Source: Sulfurovum sp. (GTDB lineage Bacteria > Campylobacterota > Campylobacteria > Campylobacterales > Sulfurovaceae). From it: DNA of 36,147 bases. The translations under genes and the position numbers were made by a program. The notes beneath the pieces are model-generated. The model was not told the DNA's origin. It ran no database searches and worked only from the letters and a program-made list of their open reading frames with translations. Below are positions 28,144 through 36,147 of this stretch, in pieces. Every line of letters starts with the position of its first letter. The stretch's first letter is position 1. The stretch is taken from assembly GCA_026991605.1 (NCBI GenBank), contig JALXBG010000152.1, forward strand, positions 1 to 36,147, written 5' to 3'.

Positions 28144-30528
28144 ATGGCAAAAATTCCTTTCAAGGTATCAGCAAGAACAGCAAGACTTATAGGTCGTGAA
28201 AATATAGCATCATCTAAAGGTGCTATTATTGAGCTTGTTAAAAATGGCTATGATGCAGATAGTCCTTTGTCTTTGATTTATTTTAATCAAAAGAAAGATT
28301 GTTTATATATTATTGATTCGGGTGAAGGGATGACTCAACAAATCATTCAAGAGCATTGGATGACAATTGGTACAGATAATAAAGCTTATGATTATTTTAC
28401 TAAAACAAGAAGAGTAAAAGCTGGTGCGAAGGGAATTGGTCGTTTTGCATTAGATAAGCTTGGTGATAAATGTGAAATGACTACTAAATATGATGTTGAA
28501 AAATATGGAAAGATAAAAGATGAAGTAGCCTACATTTGGAAAGTAGATTGGAAAGAATTTGATAATGCTGATACCAAAGTTATTGGTGAAATTGAAGCTG
28601 ATTTAGAAATTAAGCAAGTATTTGATTTAAAAAAATATTTACTAAGTGAGATTGATGATGATAGAGTTCAAGCAGTAATAAACAACTATTCATTTATAAA
28701 TGGAACTGTATTAAAAGTCTCAGAACTTAGAGATAACTGGGATGATTTTTATGTGTCACAGGTTTTTGATGACTTAGAAGTCCTTGTTCCACCTAAAGAA
28801 CAAAGTGGATTTCAACTATTTTTATTTAGTAGTGATGAAAAGTATAAATACGGAGAGATCCTTGGTTCTGTTTGTGATGATTATGATTATAAAATTGAAG
28901 TTAAAGCAGACAAGAATCAAAATGTCAAAATTCAAATTTATAGAAATGAATATGATATAAAAAGTATCAAGCCTAATCTTTTTAATAGGGATAAAATGAA
29001 AACTTATCCATATGATAAAACAACTTTTGAAAAGGGGTTCTGGACAAAAACAACAACTTTTAATGAACTTATAAAAGGTTTTGCCAAAAAAGATGAGGAA
29101 GATACTTTTTCTAAAATAGGTGATTTTGAAGCTACATTTTATTTTATGAAGCGTACAGCTGAAAAAGGTGATATAAAAAAATTCTTCTATAAAGAAGTAA
29201 ATAGTAATCAGAGAAAAGATTGGCTTAATAAATTTGGAGGTATAAAACTTTTCAGAGATGACTTTAGAGTTAGACCTTATGGTGAAATAAATAATAGCTC
29301 TTTTGATTGGCTTAGCCTTAGTAATAGAAGATCTAAAAGTACAGCCCCAGTAGGTCATCCAACAGGTAGCTGGAAAGTTAATGAAAATAATATTGCTGGT
29401 TCTATCAATATTACACGACTAGGAAATTTAGATTTACAAGATAAATCAAGTAGAGATGGTTTACAAGAGAATAAGCCTTTTGAAATTTTTAAAAAACTAA
29501 TTTTAAAAATATTAGATGTTTTTGAAGAAGATCGTTCTTATATTGCAAGAGAAATGAAAGCTTTTTATAAAGAAACAGATATTGATATAAAAGAACAAGA
29601 ATATGCTGATAATTTGGCAAAAAAAATTTTGGAAGATGCTCGAAAGAATAAGGAATCAAATAATAAGTCAAAAGAGAATAAAGAAGAAGATACAGTAAAA
29701 ATTGTTTTATCTAAAAGACTTGAAGATAAAGAAGAGGAGATAGAAAAACTAAAAGATGAGCAAAAACTTTTAAGAGGTATGGCAAGTAGTGGTATTGTAA
29801 TAGCTTCTTTTAGTCATGATTTAAGTAAAATATCACAGAATTTAAATTCTAGAATAGATAAGTTAAAGAGATTAATAAGTCACAAAATAGATGAAAATGA
29901 TTATTCAAATATAGAAGATAGAAAAAATCCATTCTATTTTTTAGAACGCATGAAAAAACAAGATTTAAAACTTCAAAATTGGTTACATTTTTCACTGGGG
30001 GTAGCTAGAAAAGATAAAAGAAAAATGAAACAATTAAAATTTAAAAGTTACTTTAATACTTTTAAAGATGATTGGGAAACTGTCTTAACTAATAGAGCCA
30101 TTACATTAAATATTGATAAGATTGAGCAAGTAAGTATGAGAATATATGAAATAGATATAGATAGTATTTTTAACAATCTTTTGGTTAACTCTATTGATGC
30201 ATTTAATAATTCTACAATTGATAGAGATAGAGAAGTAAATATTCAAATTTCAGATAATGAAAAAAATATTATTATAGAATATCAAGATAATGGTAATGGA
30301 CTTTCAAAAGATATAACTAATCACAATCAAATTTTTGAACCAATGTTTACAACAAATGTTAATAAGCATACAGGTGATGAAGAGGGTACAGGACTAGGAA
30401 TGTGGTTGATAAAATCAATAGTTAAAGATAATGAGGGTAATGTAAAGTTAATATATCCTCCTAATGGTGGTTTTGGAATTAGAATTACATTCCCTAGAAA
30501 ATATATAAGGAATAAACAAAATGTATAA
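28144..30528 (+). CDS. Dual-GHKL protein: N-terminal MORC/Hsp90/MutL-like ATPase (HATPase_c_3-like) and C-terminal histidine-kinase-like module
   Basis: N-term GAIIELVKNGYDAD, IIDSGEGMT, GAKGIGRFALDKLG; C-term FSHDLSK (H558), FNNLLVNSIDAF, EYQDNGNGL, GTGLGMWLIKSIV. Confidence 0.85.
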   Translation: MAKIPFKVSARTARLIGRENIASSKGAIIELVKNGYDADSPLSLIYFNQKKDCLYIIDSGEGMTQQIIQEHWMTIGTDNKAYDYFTKTRRVKAGAKGIGRFALDKLGDKCEMTTKYDVEKYGKIKDEVAYIWKVDWKEFDNADTKVIGEIEADLEIKQVFDLKKYLLSEIDDDRVQAVINNYSFINGTVLKVSELRDNWDDFYVSQVFDDLEVLVPPKEQSGFQLFLFSSDEKYKYGEILGSVCDDYDYKIEVKADKNQNVKIQIYRNEYDIKSIKPNLFNRDKMKTYPYDKTTFEKGFWTKTTTFNELIKGFAKKDEEDTFSKIGDFEATFYFMKRTAEKGDIKKFFYKEVNSNQRKDWLNKFGGIKLFRDDFRVRPYGEINNSSFDWLSLSNRRSKSTAPVGHPTGSWKVNENNIAGSINITRLGNLDLQDKSSRDGLQENKPFEIFKKLILKILDVFEEDRSYIAREMKAFYKETDIDIKEQEYADNLAKKILEDARKNKESNNKSKENKEEDTVKIVLSKRLEDKEEEIEKLKDEQKLLRGMASSGIVIASFSHDLSKISQNLNSRIDKLKRLISHKIDENDYSNIEDRKNPFYFLERMKKQDLKLQNWLHFSLGVARKDKRKMKQLKFKSYFNTFKDDWETVLTNRAITLNIDKIEQVSMRIYEIDIDSIFNNLLVNSIDAFNNSTIDRDREVNIQISDNEKNIIIEYQDNGNGLSKDITNHNQIFEPMFTTNVNKHTGDEEGTGLGMWLIKSIVKDNEGNVKLIYPPNGGFGIRITFPRKYIRNKQNV

Positions 30529-31195
30529 AATAATTTATGTAGATGAATATAGAGAAGACATTGATGATTTTTTAGATTATTTTGAGGAGAAAGATACCAA
30601 CAATAAATTTAGTATAGAATATTTATTACCTGAAAATTCATTAGATTTAATGTATGAAAAAATATTTGAAAAGAATCCAGATGCAATTATTTCTGATTAT
30701 ATGTTAAATGAATATAAAAGTGATATAAATTATAATGTCCCTTATACTGGTGTAGATTTGACAGAAAAAATATTAGATACCAAAGAAAAATTTCCTTGCT
30801 TTGTACTAACTTCTTATGATGACCAAGCAATAAAAACCAGTCAAGATGTAAATATGATTTATATAAAAGATATTTTACATGGAAGTGAAGAAAAGACTAA
30901 TGCAAAAGCAAATTTTTTAGATACTGTAGAGAATCAAATAATACATTATAGAAAAAGAATTGAAAATGCAGAAAAGGAACTTTTAGAACTTACTGAAAAA
31001 GCAAATACAGAAGCTTTAAATGCAACAGAAGAAGCAAAGTTACTAGAACTTGACACTTTTATTGAAAAAGCAACAAATCAACCATCTTCACTCCCTGAAC
31101 ATTTAAAAGGTACAAAAAATTTAGATGGACTTCATAAAATGATAGAGAGTACAGATACTTTATTAGCTGAATTAAGAGAGTTAAAGAATGGCTAG
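30521..31195 (+). CDS. Receiver-domain protein with coiled-coil-like C-terminus and no DNA-binding domain
   Basis: IIYVDEYRED acidic pocket, DAIISDYM (Asp59), FVLTSYDD, YIKD; the remainder is Glu/Lys-rich helical. Confidence 0.75.
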   Translation: MYKIIYVDEYREDIDDFLDYFEEKDTNNKFSIEYLLPENSLDLMYEKIFEKNPDAIISDYMLNEYKSDINYNVPYTGVDLTEKILDTKEKFPCFVLTSYDDQAIKTSQDVNMIYIKDILHGSEEKTNAKANFLDTVENQIIHYRKRIENAEKELLELTEKANTEALNATEEAKLLELDTFIEKATNQPSSLPEHLKGTKNLDGLHKMIESTDTLLAELRELKNG

Positions 31196-31766
31196 GACTG
31201 TACAAAAACAAAAACCTATAAGAACTTGTACTAAAACTTATGCAAACTATACATCATTTAAACCTTATATTAGAGAAGACTTTAATAAAAGATGCGGTTA
31301 TTGTGATGATTTAGATATTTACCATGGTGGAGCTAGAGGCTACCAAATAGACCACTTCAAACCACACTCCATAGCTAGATTTACATGTTTAAAAGAAGAC
31401 TATAGTAATTTAGTTTATTCTTGTCCTTTTTGTAATAGAGCAAAATCTAATAAATGGAAAGATATAGATGGTTTTATAGATCCTTGTGATGGAGAGTATG
31501 ACCATCATTTAGAGAGAGATTGTAAGGGTAAAATTTTTGCTAAATCTATTATAGGTTTCTATATTTTTGTTAATTTAAATCTTTTTTTAAAAAGGCATGA
31601 ATTACTTTGGATGATTGAGAAGTTGGAAGAACAGAGTAAAGAGATTGATAATTATCTTGGTATTTTAGGAGAAGGACATGAATTAGAATTAAAAATATTA
31701 AGAGAATTTAGAAAAATACAAACTGAAATAAAAAAATATACAAACTTATTCTATAATGAGATTTAG
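31188..31766 (+). CDS. HNH endonuclease (PtuB/TIGR02646-like)
   Basis: CGYC...GYQIDHFKPHS...YSNLVYSCPFCNRAKSNKW...FIDPCDGEYDHHLE. Confidence 0.85.
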   Translation: MARTVQKQKPIRTCTKTYANYTSFKPYIREDFNKRCGYCDDLDIYHGGARGYQIDHFKPHSIARFTCLKEDYSNLVYSCPFCNRAKSNKWKDIDGFIDPCDGEYDHHLERDCKGKIFAKSIIGFYIFVNLNLFLKRHELLWMIEKLEEQSKEIDNYLGILGEGHELELKILREFRKIQTEIKKYTNLFYNEI

Positions 31767-33509
31767 TTGAATAAAGCAGTTTTAGATTTTTTAAAAGACT
31801 ATACAGATGTAAAATCTATTAATAGACTACTTGTAACAACATTTCTTATATTGAAAAAAAAATCTAATATCAAAAATAATTTAATTCTTAATTTAATTAT
31901 TCAAGAAGAGAATACAAAAGAACTTGAAACACTTAATAAGTTTTTAGAACTTTTAAAAAAAATTAATCAATCATTTTGTTTTGAGCAACTTTTAGAACTT
32001 TTTGAATTTGTAATATCACCATCAGATAAATTAGTTAATGGAGCTATTTATACTCCTGATAATATTAGAGAATATATTACACAACAATCTTTTGAGACTT
32101 TAAAAATAAAATCTCTCAATAAAGTAAAAGTAGTTGATATAGCTTGTGGCTGTGGAGGCTTTTTAATAGATGCAAGTAGAGAGTTAAAAGTTAAAACAAA
32201 TAAGTCTTATAAAAAAATATTTCAAGAGAATATTTATGGTGTGGATATTCAGAAATATAGTGTAGAGAGAACAGAAATTCTTTTAGCATTATTGGCTATT
32301 TCAGAAAATGAAGATGAAAAAGAGTTTACTTTTAATATTTATCAAGGTGATAGCCTAAAATATGATTGGGAAGAGACAAAGTTTGATTTAATTCTTGGTA
32401 ATCCACCTTATGTTTGTTCTCGTAATATGGATGATGAAACTAAAGCGTCTATGAAAGAATGGAGTACCTGCAGAAGTGGACACCCTGATTTATATATTCC
32501 ATTTTTTCAAATAGGATATGAACTTTTAAAAGATAATGGGATATTAGGTTATATAACTGTCAATAGTTTTATAAATAGTGTTAATGGACGAGCAGTTAGA
32601 GAATATTTTGAGAAACAAAAAGCATTATTAAAAATAGTAGATTTTGGAGATGAGCAGATATTTCAATCAAGAATGACATATACTTGTTTATGTTTTATTC
32701 AAAAGGGTAGTAATGATTCAGTATTTTATACTCAAGAGAAATCAACCACTTTGCAAGGATTAGAAAAAATAAAGTTTATCGAAGAGAAATATGAAGATTT
32801 GGATTCATTTAAAGGTTGGAATTTAAAAAATAACAGTTTCATTAAAATCATAGAGTCTAGTGGAAAACCTTTTGGTGAGATATATGATACAAAAAGTGGT
32901 ATTGCTACATTGAAAAATCGTGTTTATATTTTCAAGCCAATAAAAGAAGATGATAAATACTACTATAAAGATGATAACATCCCTATAGAAAAAGAGATTT
33001 GTAAAAATATTATCAATAGTAACAAATTGGCTAAATATGATAAGTTTGATGAATTGGTTGAGAAGATTATTTTTCCATATAGACATGCTAAAGATGGTAA
33101 ACCTATTTTTATAGAAAAAGATAAATTTAAAATGAGTTATCCAAAAGCTTATACGTATCTTTGTGAATATAAAGAATTACTTTCTACACGAGATAAAGGA
33201 AAAGGAAAATATCCAGATTGGTATGCTTTTGGTCGAAGTCAATCATTAGAGAAGAGGAAAGAGAAACTATTTTTTCCTCAATTGGTAAAAAAAGGGTTTA
33301 AAACCTTTTATAGTGAAGATGAGAATTTATATTTTTATAATGGTATGTGTGCTTATGCTCCAAAGAAAGAGCTTATAAAACTTCAAAAAATAATGAAAAC
33401 TGATGAGTTTTGGAAGTATATTGAGAATAAAGCTAAACATTATGCTTCAGGATATTATGGATTGGGTCGGAATTATTTGAAAGATTTTGGTGTAAAAGAT
33501 GACAAATAA
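31767..33509 (+). CDS. N6-adenine DNA methyltransferase with TaqI/Eco57I-like C-terminal target recognition region (TTG start)
   Basis: VVDIACGCGGFLIDASREL motif I; FDLILGNPPYV motif IV; C-terminal FGEIYDTKSGIATLKNRVYIF...KEKLFFPQLVKKGF. Confidence 0.88.
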   Translation: MNKAVLDFLKDYTDVKSINRLLVTTFLILKKKSNIKNNLILNLIIQEENTKELETLNKFLELLKKINQSFCFEQLLELFEFVISPSDKLVNGAIYTPDNIREYITQQSFETLKIKSLNKVKVVDIACGCGGFLIDASRELKVKTNKSYKKIFQENIYGVDIQKYSVERTEILLALLAISENEDEKEFTFNIYQGDSLKYDWEETKFDLILGNPPYVCSRNMDDETKASMKEWSTCRSGHPDLYIPFFQIGYELLKDNGILGYITVNSFINSVNGRAVREYFEKQKALLKIVDFGDEQIFQSRMTYTCLCFIQKGSNDSVFYTQEKSTTLQGLEKIKFIEEKYEDLDSFKGWNLKNNSFIKIIESSGKPFGEIYDTKSGIATLKNRVYIFKPIKEDDKYYYKDDNIPIEKEICKNIINSNKLAKYDKFDELVEKIIFPYRHAKDGKPIFIEKDKFKMSYPKAYTYLCEYKELLSTRDKGKGKYPDWYAFGRSQSLEKRKEKLFFPQLVKKGFKTFYSEDENLYFYNGMCAYAPKKELIKLQKIMKTDEFWKYIENKAKHYASGYYGLGRNYLKDFGVKDDK

Positions 33510-34320
33510 AGAAGCCCTAATCTGGGCAAACTTAGAGCTTAAAGAAGCCTGTGAACGACCTCCATATGAAGCAGAGTTATTACTCGCATACCATTTAAAA
33601 CAAGATCGTATGTATCTTATGACACATGATTGTGATGTTTTAGAAGATGTAGGTACGTATAAAACACTTATAAAACGCCGTGCCAAGAATGAACCTTATG
33701 AGTATATAGTGGGTGAAGCTAGTTTTTATGATATACATCTTCAAGTAGAAGAGGGTGTGCTTATCCCCCGTCCTGAGACGGAGATACTTATAGACTTAGT
33801 AGCAGACATCATAGAAAAAGAGCATATCACACGTATAGCTGAGATAGGGGTGGGGACAGGTGCTATCTCTATTGTGTTGGCACGTAAGTTCCCTGAGCTA
33901 CAGAGTATTGCTACAGATATATGTGATGCACCTTTACGTGTGGCACAGAAAAACATAGAGACTTTTGGTTTGGAAAAGCAGATAGAATTGAGAAAGTCAA
34001 ATCTTATAGATGAGGTGCGTGAGCCTGTCGAACTCGTGGTCTCTAACCCTCCTTACATTGCAGAAGATTTTCTACTAGAGTCAAATGTAGTTGACTATGA
34101 ACCTAAAGAGGCACTTTTTGGTGGTAGAGTAGGGGATGAACTTCTGAAACAAATCATCCTAGATGTGAAGAATAGAGGCATTAAGTGGCTTGCCTGTGAG
34201 ATGGGCTACGACCAAAAAGAACCACTCTCAGCTTTTGTTAATGAACTTGGAGTAAAATCCATACAATTTTACAAAGACTTAGCAGGCTTCGACAGAGGCT
34301 TTGTGATTGAACTCTTGTAG
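33499..34320 (+). CDS. prmC: Peptide chain release factor N5-glutamine methyltransferase
   Basis: PYEYIVGEASFYDIHLQVEEGVLIPRPETE; IGVGTGAISIVLA; VVSNPPYIAE. Confidence 0.95.
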   Translation: MTNKEALIWANLELKEACERPPYEAELLLAYHLKQDRMYLMTHDCDVLEDVGTYKTLIKRRAKNEPYEYIVGEASFYDIHLQVEEGVLIPRPETEILIDLVADIIEKEHITRIAEIGVGTGAISIVLARKFPELQSIATDICDAPLRVAQKNIETFGLEKQIELRKSNLIDEVREPVELVVSNPPYIAEDFLLESNVVDYEPKEALFGGRVGDELLKQIILDVKNRGIKWLACEMGYDQKEPLSAFVNELGVKSIQFYKDLAGFDRGFVIELL

Positions 34321-34340
34321 GGTGCGTTTTCTAACGCACC
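34317..34340 (+). repeat. GTAG-type REP-like palindrome
   Basis: GTAG + GGTGCGTT-TTCT-AACGCACC, overlapping the prmC stop codon. Confidence 0.75.
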
Positions 34341-34408
34341 ACGTAAGGAAACCTGAATACACTCACACTTACGCCGTAAGGCTTAATATAAATTAAGGAA
34401 AACAAATA

Positions 34409-34888
34409 ATGAATAAAAATTTTAGAATGGTAACCATGGCGTACCTTATCTTTACTTCTGCCGTACTGGGGATGATGCTCTATGCAGGCATCGTAGTGAC
34501 AGCCGTCACCTTTCATACAGAGGCATGGTTAGGTGCTGACTTATTGACACGTTTCCAAGAAGGGCAGATCATGACGGAAAACTTTTTACGTCTGTCATAT
34601 GTTGTCAATGTCCTGATAGTGGTAGTAGTACTTTATGAGGGTTACAAATTTAAAAAATTTGAACGTGACACTGTGACACAAGTGGCAACCTTTTTTGTCT
34701 TGGCTACAGCATTACTATTTTCTCAATACTACCTACCAGACATCATCTCTATGCAGCAGCAGGGTGAAGCCGTAACTAAGTCGGTTGCATTTCTCAATAC
34801 CCATAAAGGTTCAGAGATAAATTCTAAGATTTTGGCATTGTCGCTTTTAGTCTTAATAGTGCGTAATATGCAAAAAGCATGCAAGTAG
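34409..34888 (+). CDS. DUF4149-like membrane protein
   Basis: Four hydrophobic segments; N-terminal GMMLYAGIVVTAVTFH. Confidence 0.6.
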   Translation: MNKNFRMVTMAYLIFTSAVLGMMLYAGIVVTAVTFHTEAWLGADLLTRFQEGQIMTENFLRLSYVVNVLIVVVVLYEGYKFKKFERDTVTQVATFFVLATALLFSQYYLPDIISMQQQGEAVTKSVAFLNTHKGSEINSKILALSLLVLIVRNMQKACK

Positions 34889-34908
34889 GGTGGGTTTTCT
34901 AACCCACC
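34885..34908 (+). repeat. GTAG-type REP-like palindrome, left member of an inverted pair
   Basis: GTAG + GGTGGGTT-TTCT-AACCCACC, overlapping the upstream stop codon. Confidence 0.8.
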
Positions 34909-34950
34909 AATAATAATGTATTATATTTTATTAAAACTATTGAATAATTT

Positions 34951-34974
34951 GGTGGGTTGGAAAACCCACCCTAC
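34951..34974 (-). repeat. GTAG-type REP-like palindrome, right (inverted) member
   Basis: GGTGGGTTGGAAAACCCACC-CTAC; reverse complement GTAGGGTGGGTTTTCCAACCCACC differs from the left copy at one base. Confidence 0.8.
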
Positions 34975-34985
34975 AGGAGAATTGT

Positions 34986-35474
34986 ATGAGTGAACAGCTA
35001 CAGCATCCATTTGACCCTATTGTCTTTAAAGATACAGAGACTTTGATACTCGGTTCATTCCCAAGTATCAAGTCTTTTGAACATAACTTTTACTACGCAC
35101 ATCCTAGTAATAAGTTTTGGAAGATTTTAGAAGAGGTGACAACCTACCCCATAAACAACCGTGACCAAAAACTTTGGTTACTCAAAGAGGCGAAATTGGG
35201 GCTTTGGGATATGGTCAGAGAGTGTTCTCGTGACAACTCACTTGACAGCTCTTTGGAAAATGAAGAGGTCAATGACATCGCAGGTTTTTTAGAAGCGTAT
35301 CCTACCATCAAAAAACTAGCCTTTACAGGTAAAAAATCTGAAGCACTCTTTAAAACCCACTTCTCACACTTAGAAATAGAAACAGTCTATCTGCCTTCAC
35401 CGTCCTCAGCATATGCAGCGATGAAGTTTGAAGATAAAGTTTCGGCTTATAAAAAAGCCTTAGGATATGTCTAA
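34986..35474 (+). CDS. DNA-deoxyinosine/hypoxanthine-DNA glycosylase (uracil-DNA glycosylase superfamily, Mug-like)
   Basis: ETLILGSFPSIKSFEHNFYYAHPSNKFWKIL, LGLWDMVRECSRDNSLDSSL, YLPSPSSAYA. Confidence 0.85.
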   Translation: MSEQLQHPFDPIVFKDTETLILGSFPSIKSFEHNFYYAHPSNKFWKILEEVTTYPINNRDQKLWLLKEAKLGLWDMVRECSRDNSLDSSLENEEVNDIAGFLEAYPTIKKLAFTGKKSEALFKTHFSHLEIETVYLPSPSSAYAAMKFEDKVSAYKKALGYV

Positions 35475-36147
35475 TGGCAGTTTGGGCTATTGGAGATATA
35501 CAGGGGTGTCATGGTTCTCTTATGGAACTCTTGGACAAAATAGAATTCACCCCCACTCATGATACACTATGGATTGCGGGAGACCTTGTCAACAGGGGTG
35601 AAGACTCATTGGAGACACTCTATTATCTATATAGTATTCGTGATAGTATTAAAGTTGTTTTAGGTAATCATGATATTGCCCTTATAGCAGCCTACTACGG
35701 CATCAAAAAATCCAATCCAACTATTGACCCTATACTTGCCTCTCCTGATGCTAAAATGCTTATAGATTGGCTTAGAGGACAGAAATTTTTACATGTGGAT
35801 TATCAACTAGGGTACTGCATGGCACATGCGGGCATCTCTCCTGAGTTTGATTTGGGCATGGCACTGTGTTATGCTCAACGTATAGAAGAACGCCTTCAAG
35901 CTGATGATGAAGATGTGAAGCTATGGCTTAAAAAGATGTTTAAAGATGGTGTAGATAGGTTTGACAGAGATGCAAGCAGTATTGATATTGATAAATATAT
36001 AATGTCTTCTTTTACCCGTATGCGTTATTGTTATGGTGACCATCGACTAGACTTCGACCAAAAAGGTGCACCGACAGATGCACTTCGCAAGAAAGGACTC
36101 AAGCCTTGGTTTGAGTGTGACAACCGTGCAGACATAGACCTCAAAAT
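35474..36147 (+). CDS. apaH: Symmetrical bis(5'-nucleosyl)-tetraphosphatase, partial (runs off the window end)
   Basis: ATG at 35474 in a TAATG overlap; translation MAVWAIGDIQGCHGSLMELLDKIEF...DTLWIAGDLVNRGEDSLETL...VVLGNHDIALIA. Confidence 0.93.
   Translation, partial: MAVWAIGDIQGCHGSLMELLDKIEFTPTHDTLWIAGDLVNRGEDSLETLYYLYSIRDSIKVVLGNHDIALIAAYYGIKKSNPTIDPILASPDAKMLIDWLRGQKFLHVDYQLGYCMAHAGISPEFDLGMALCYAQRIEERLQADDEDVKLWLKKMFKDGVDRFDRDASSIDIDKYIMSSFTRMRYCYGDHRLDFDQKGAPTDALRKKGLKPWFECDNRADIDLK

Noticed and set aside
28822-29358. 178-aa minus-strand ORF inside the dual-GHKL gene
   Set aside because: Low-complexity Phe/Ile-rich translation typical of antisense AT-rich coding DNA.
28144-33509. 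Assignment as Detocs, Septu or a plain Type II R-M system
   Set aside because: Detocs has a phosphorylase-type effector, Septu needs a PtuA-type ATPase, and plain Type II systems lack a kinase/receiver pair; none fits all four genes.
35474-36147. apaH lacking a stop codon, absent from the ORF track
   Set aside because: Simply runs off the end of the window; not evidence of a pseudogene.
1-36147. CRISPR arrays, tRNA or rRNA genes
   Set aside because: No regularly spaced direct repeats and no recognisable tRNA or rRNA sequence seen by eye; a tRNAscan or CRISPR search would be needed to exclude them formally.

Overview
The window looks like a chromosomal segment from a Campylobacterota bacterium (Sulfurovum/Sulfurimonas-like; lineage inferred from protein character only). 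Most of it is housekeeping: acpS (partial), sixA-like, a hybrid histidine kinase, radA, plsC, ftsY, a TlpA-like protein, 5-FTHF cyclo-ligase, rny, a PPIase, cmoB, polX, an HsrA/CosR-like atypical regulator, an MBL hydrolase, a DUF455 protein, lpxK, argB, thrC, a LysM/3D protein, an ABC-F ATPase, an M48 protease, prmC, a DUF4149-like protein, a DNA glycosylase and apaH (partial). The main accessory signal is an AT-rich, tightly overlapping four-gene cassette at 28144-33509. It encodes a protein with two GHKL ATPase modules (N-terminal MORC/Hsp90/MutL-like, C-terminal histidine-kinase-like), a receiver protein with no DNA-binding output, an HNH nuclease resembling PtuB/TIGR02646, and a TaqI/Eco57I-like N6-adenine methyltransferase. 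It sits between a decayed DUF433/DUF5615 toxin-antitoxin pair and prmC, and I propose it as a phosphorelay-controlled restriction/defence system. Other notable signals: an orphan GEMM-type (c-di-GMP-I-like) riboswitch followed by a terminator between argB and thrC; GTAG-type REP palindromes whose GTAG supplies the stop codons of two genes; a relic HTH fragment resembling a transposase/RAYT C-terminus; and a G8 tract in the leader of a putative exported propeller protein.
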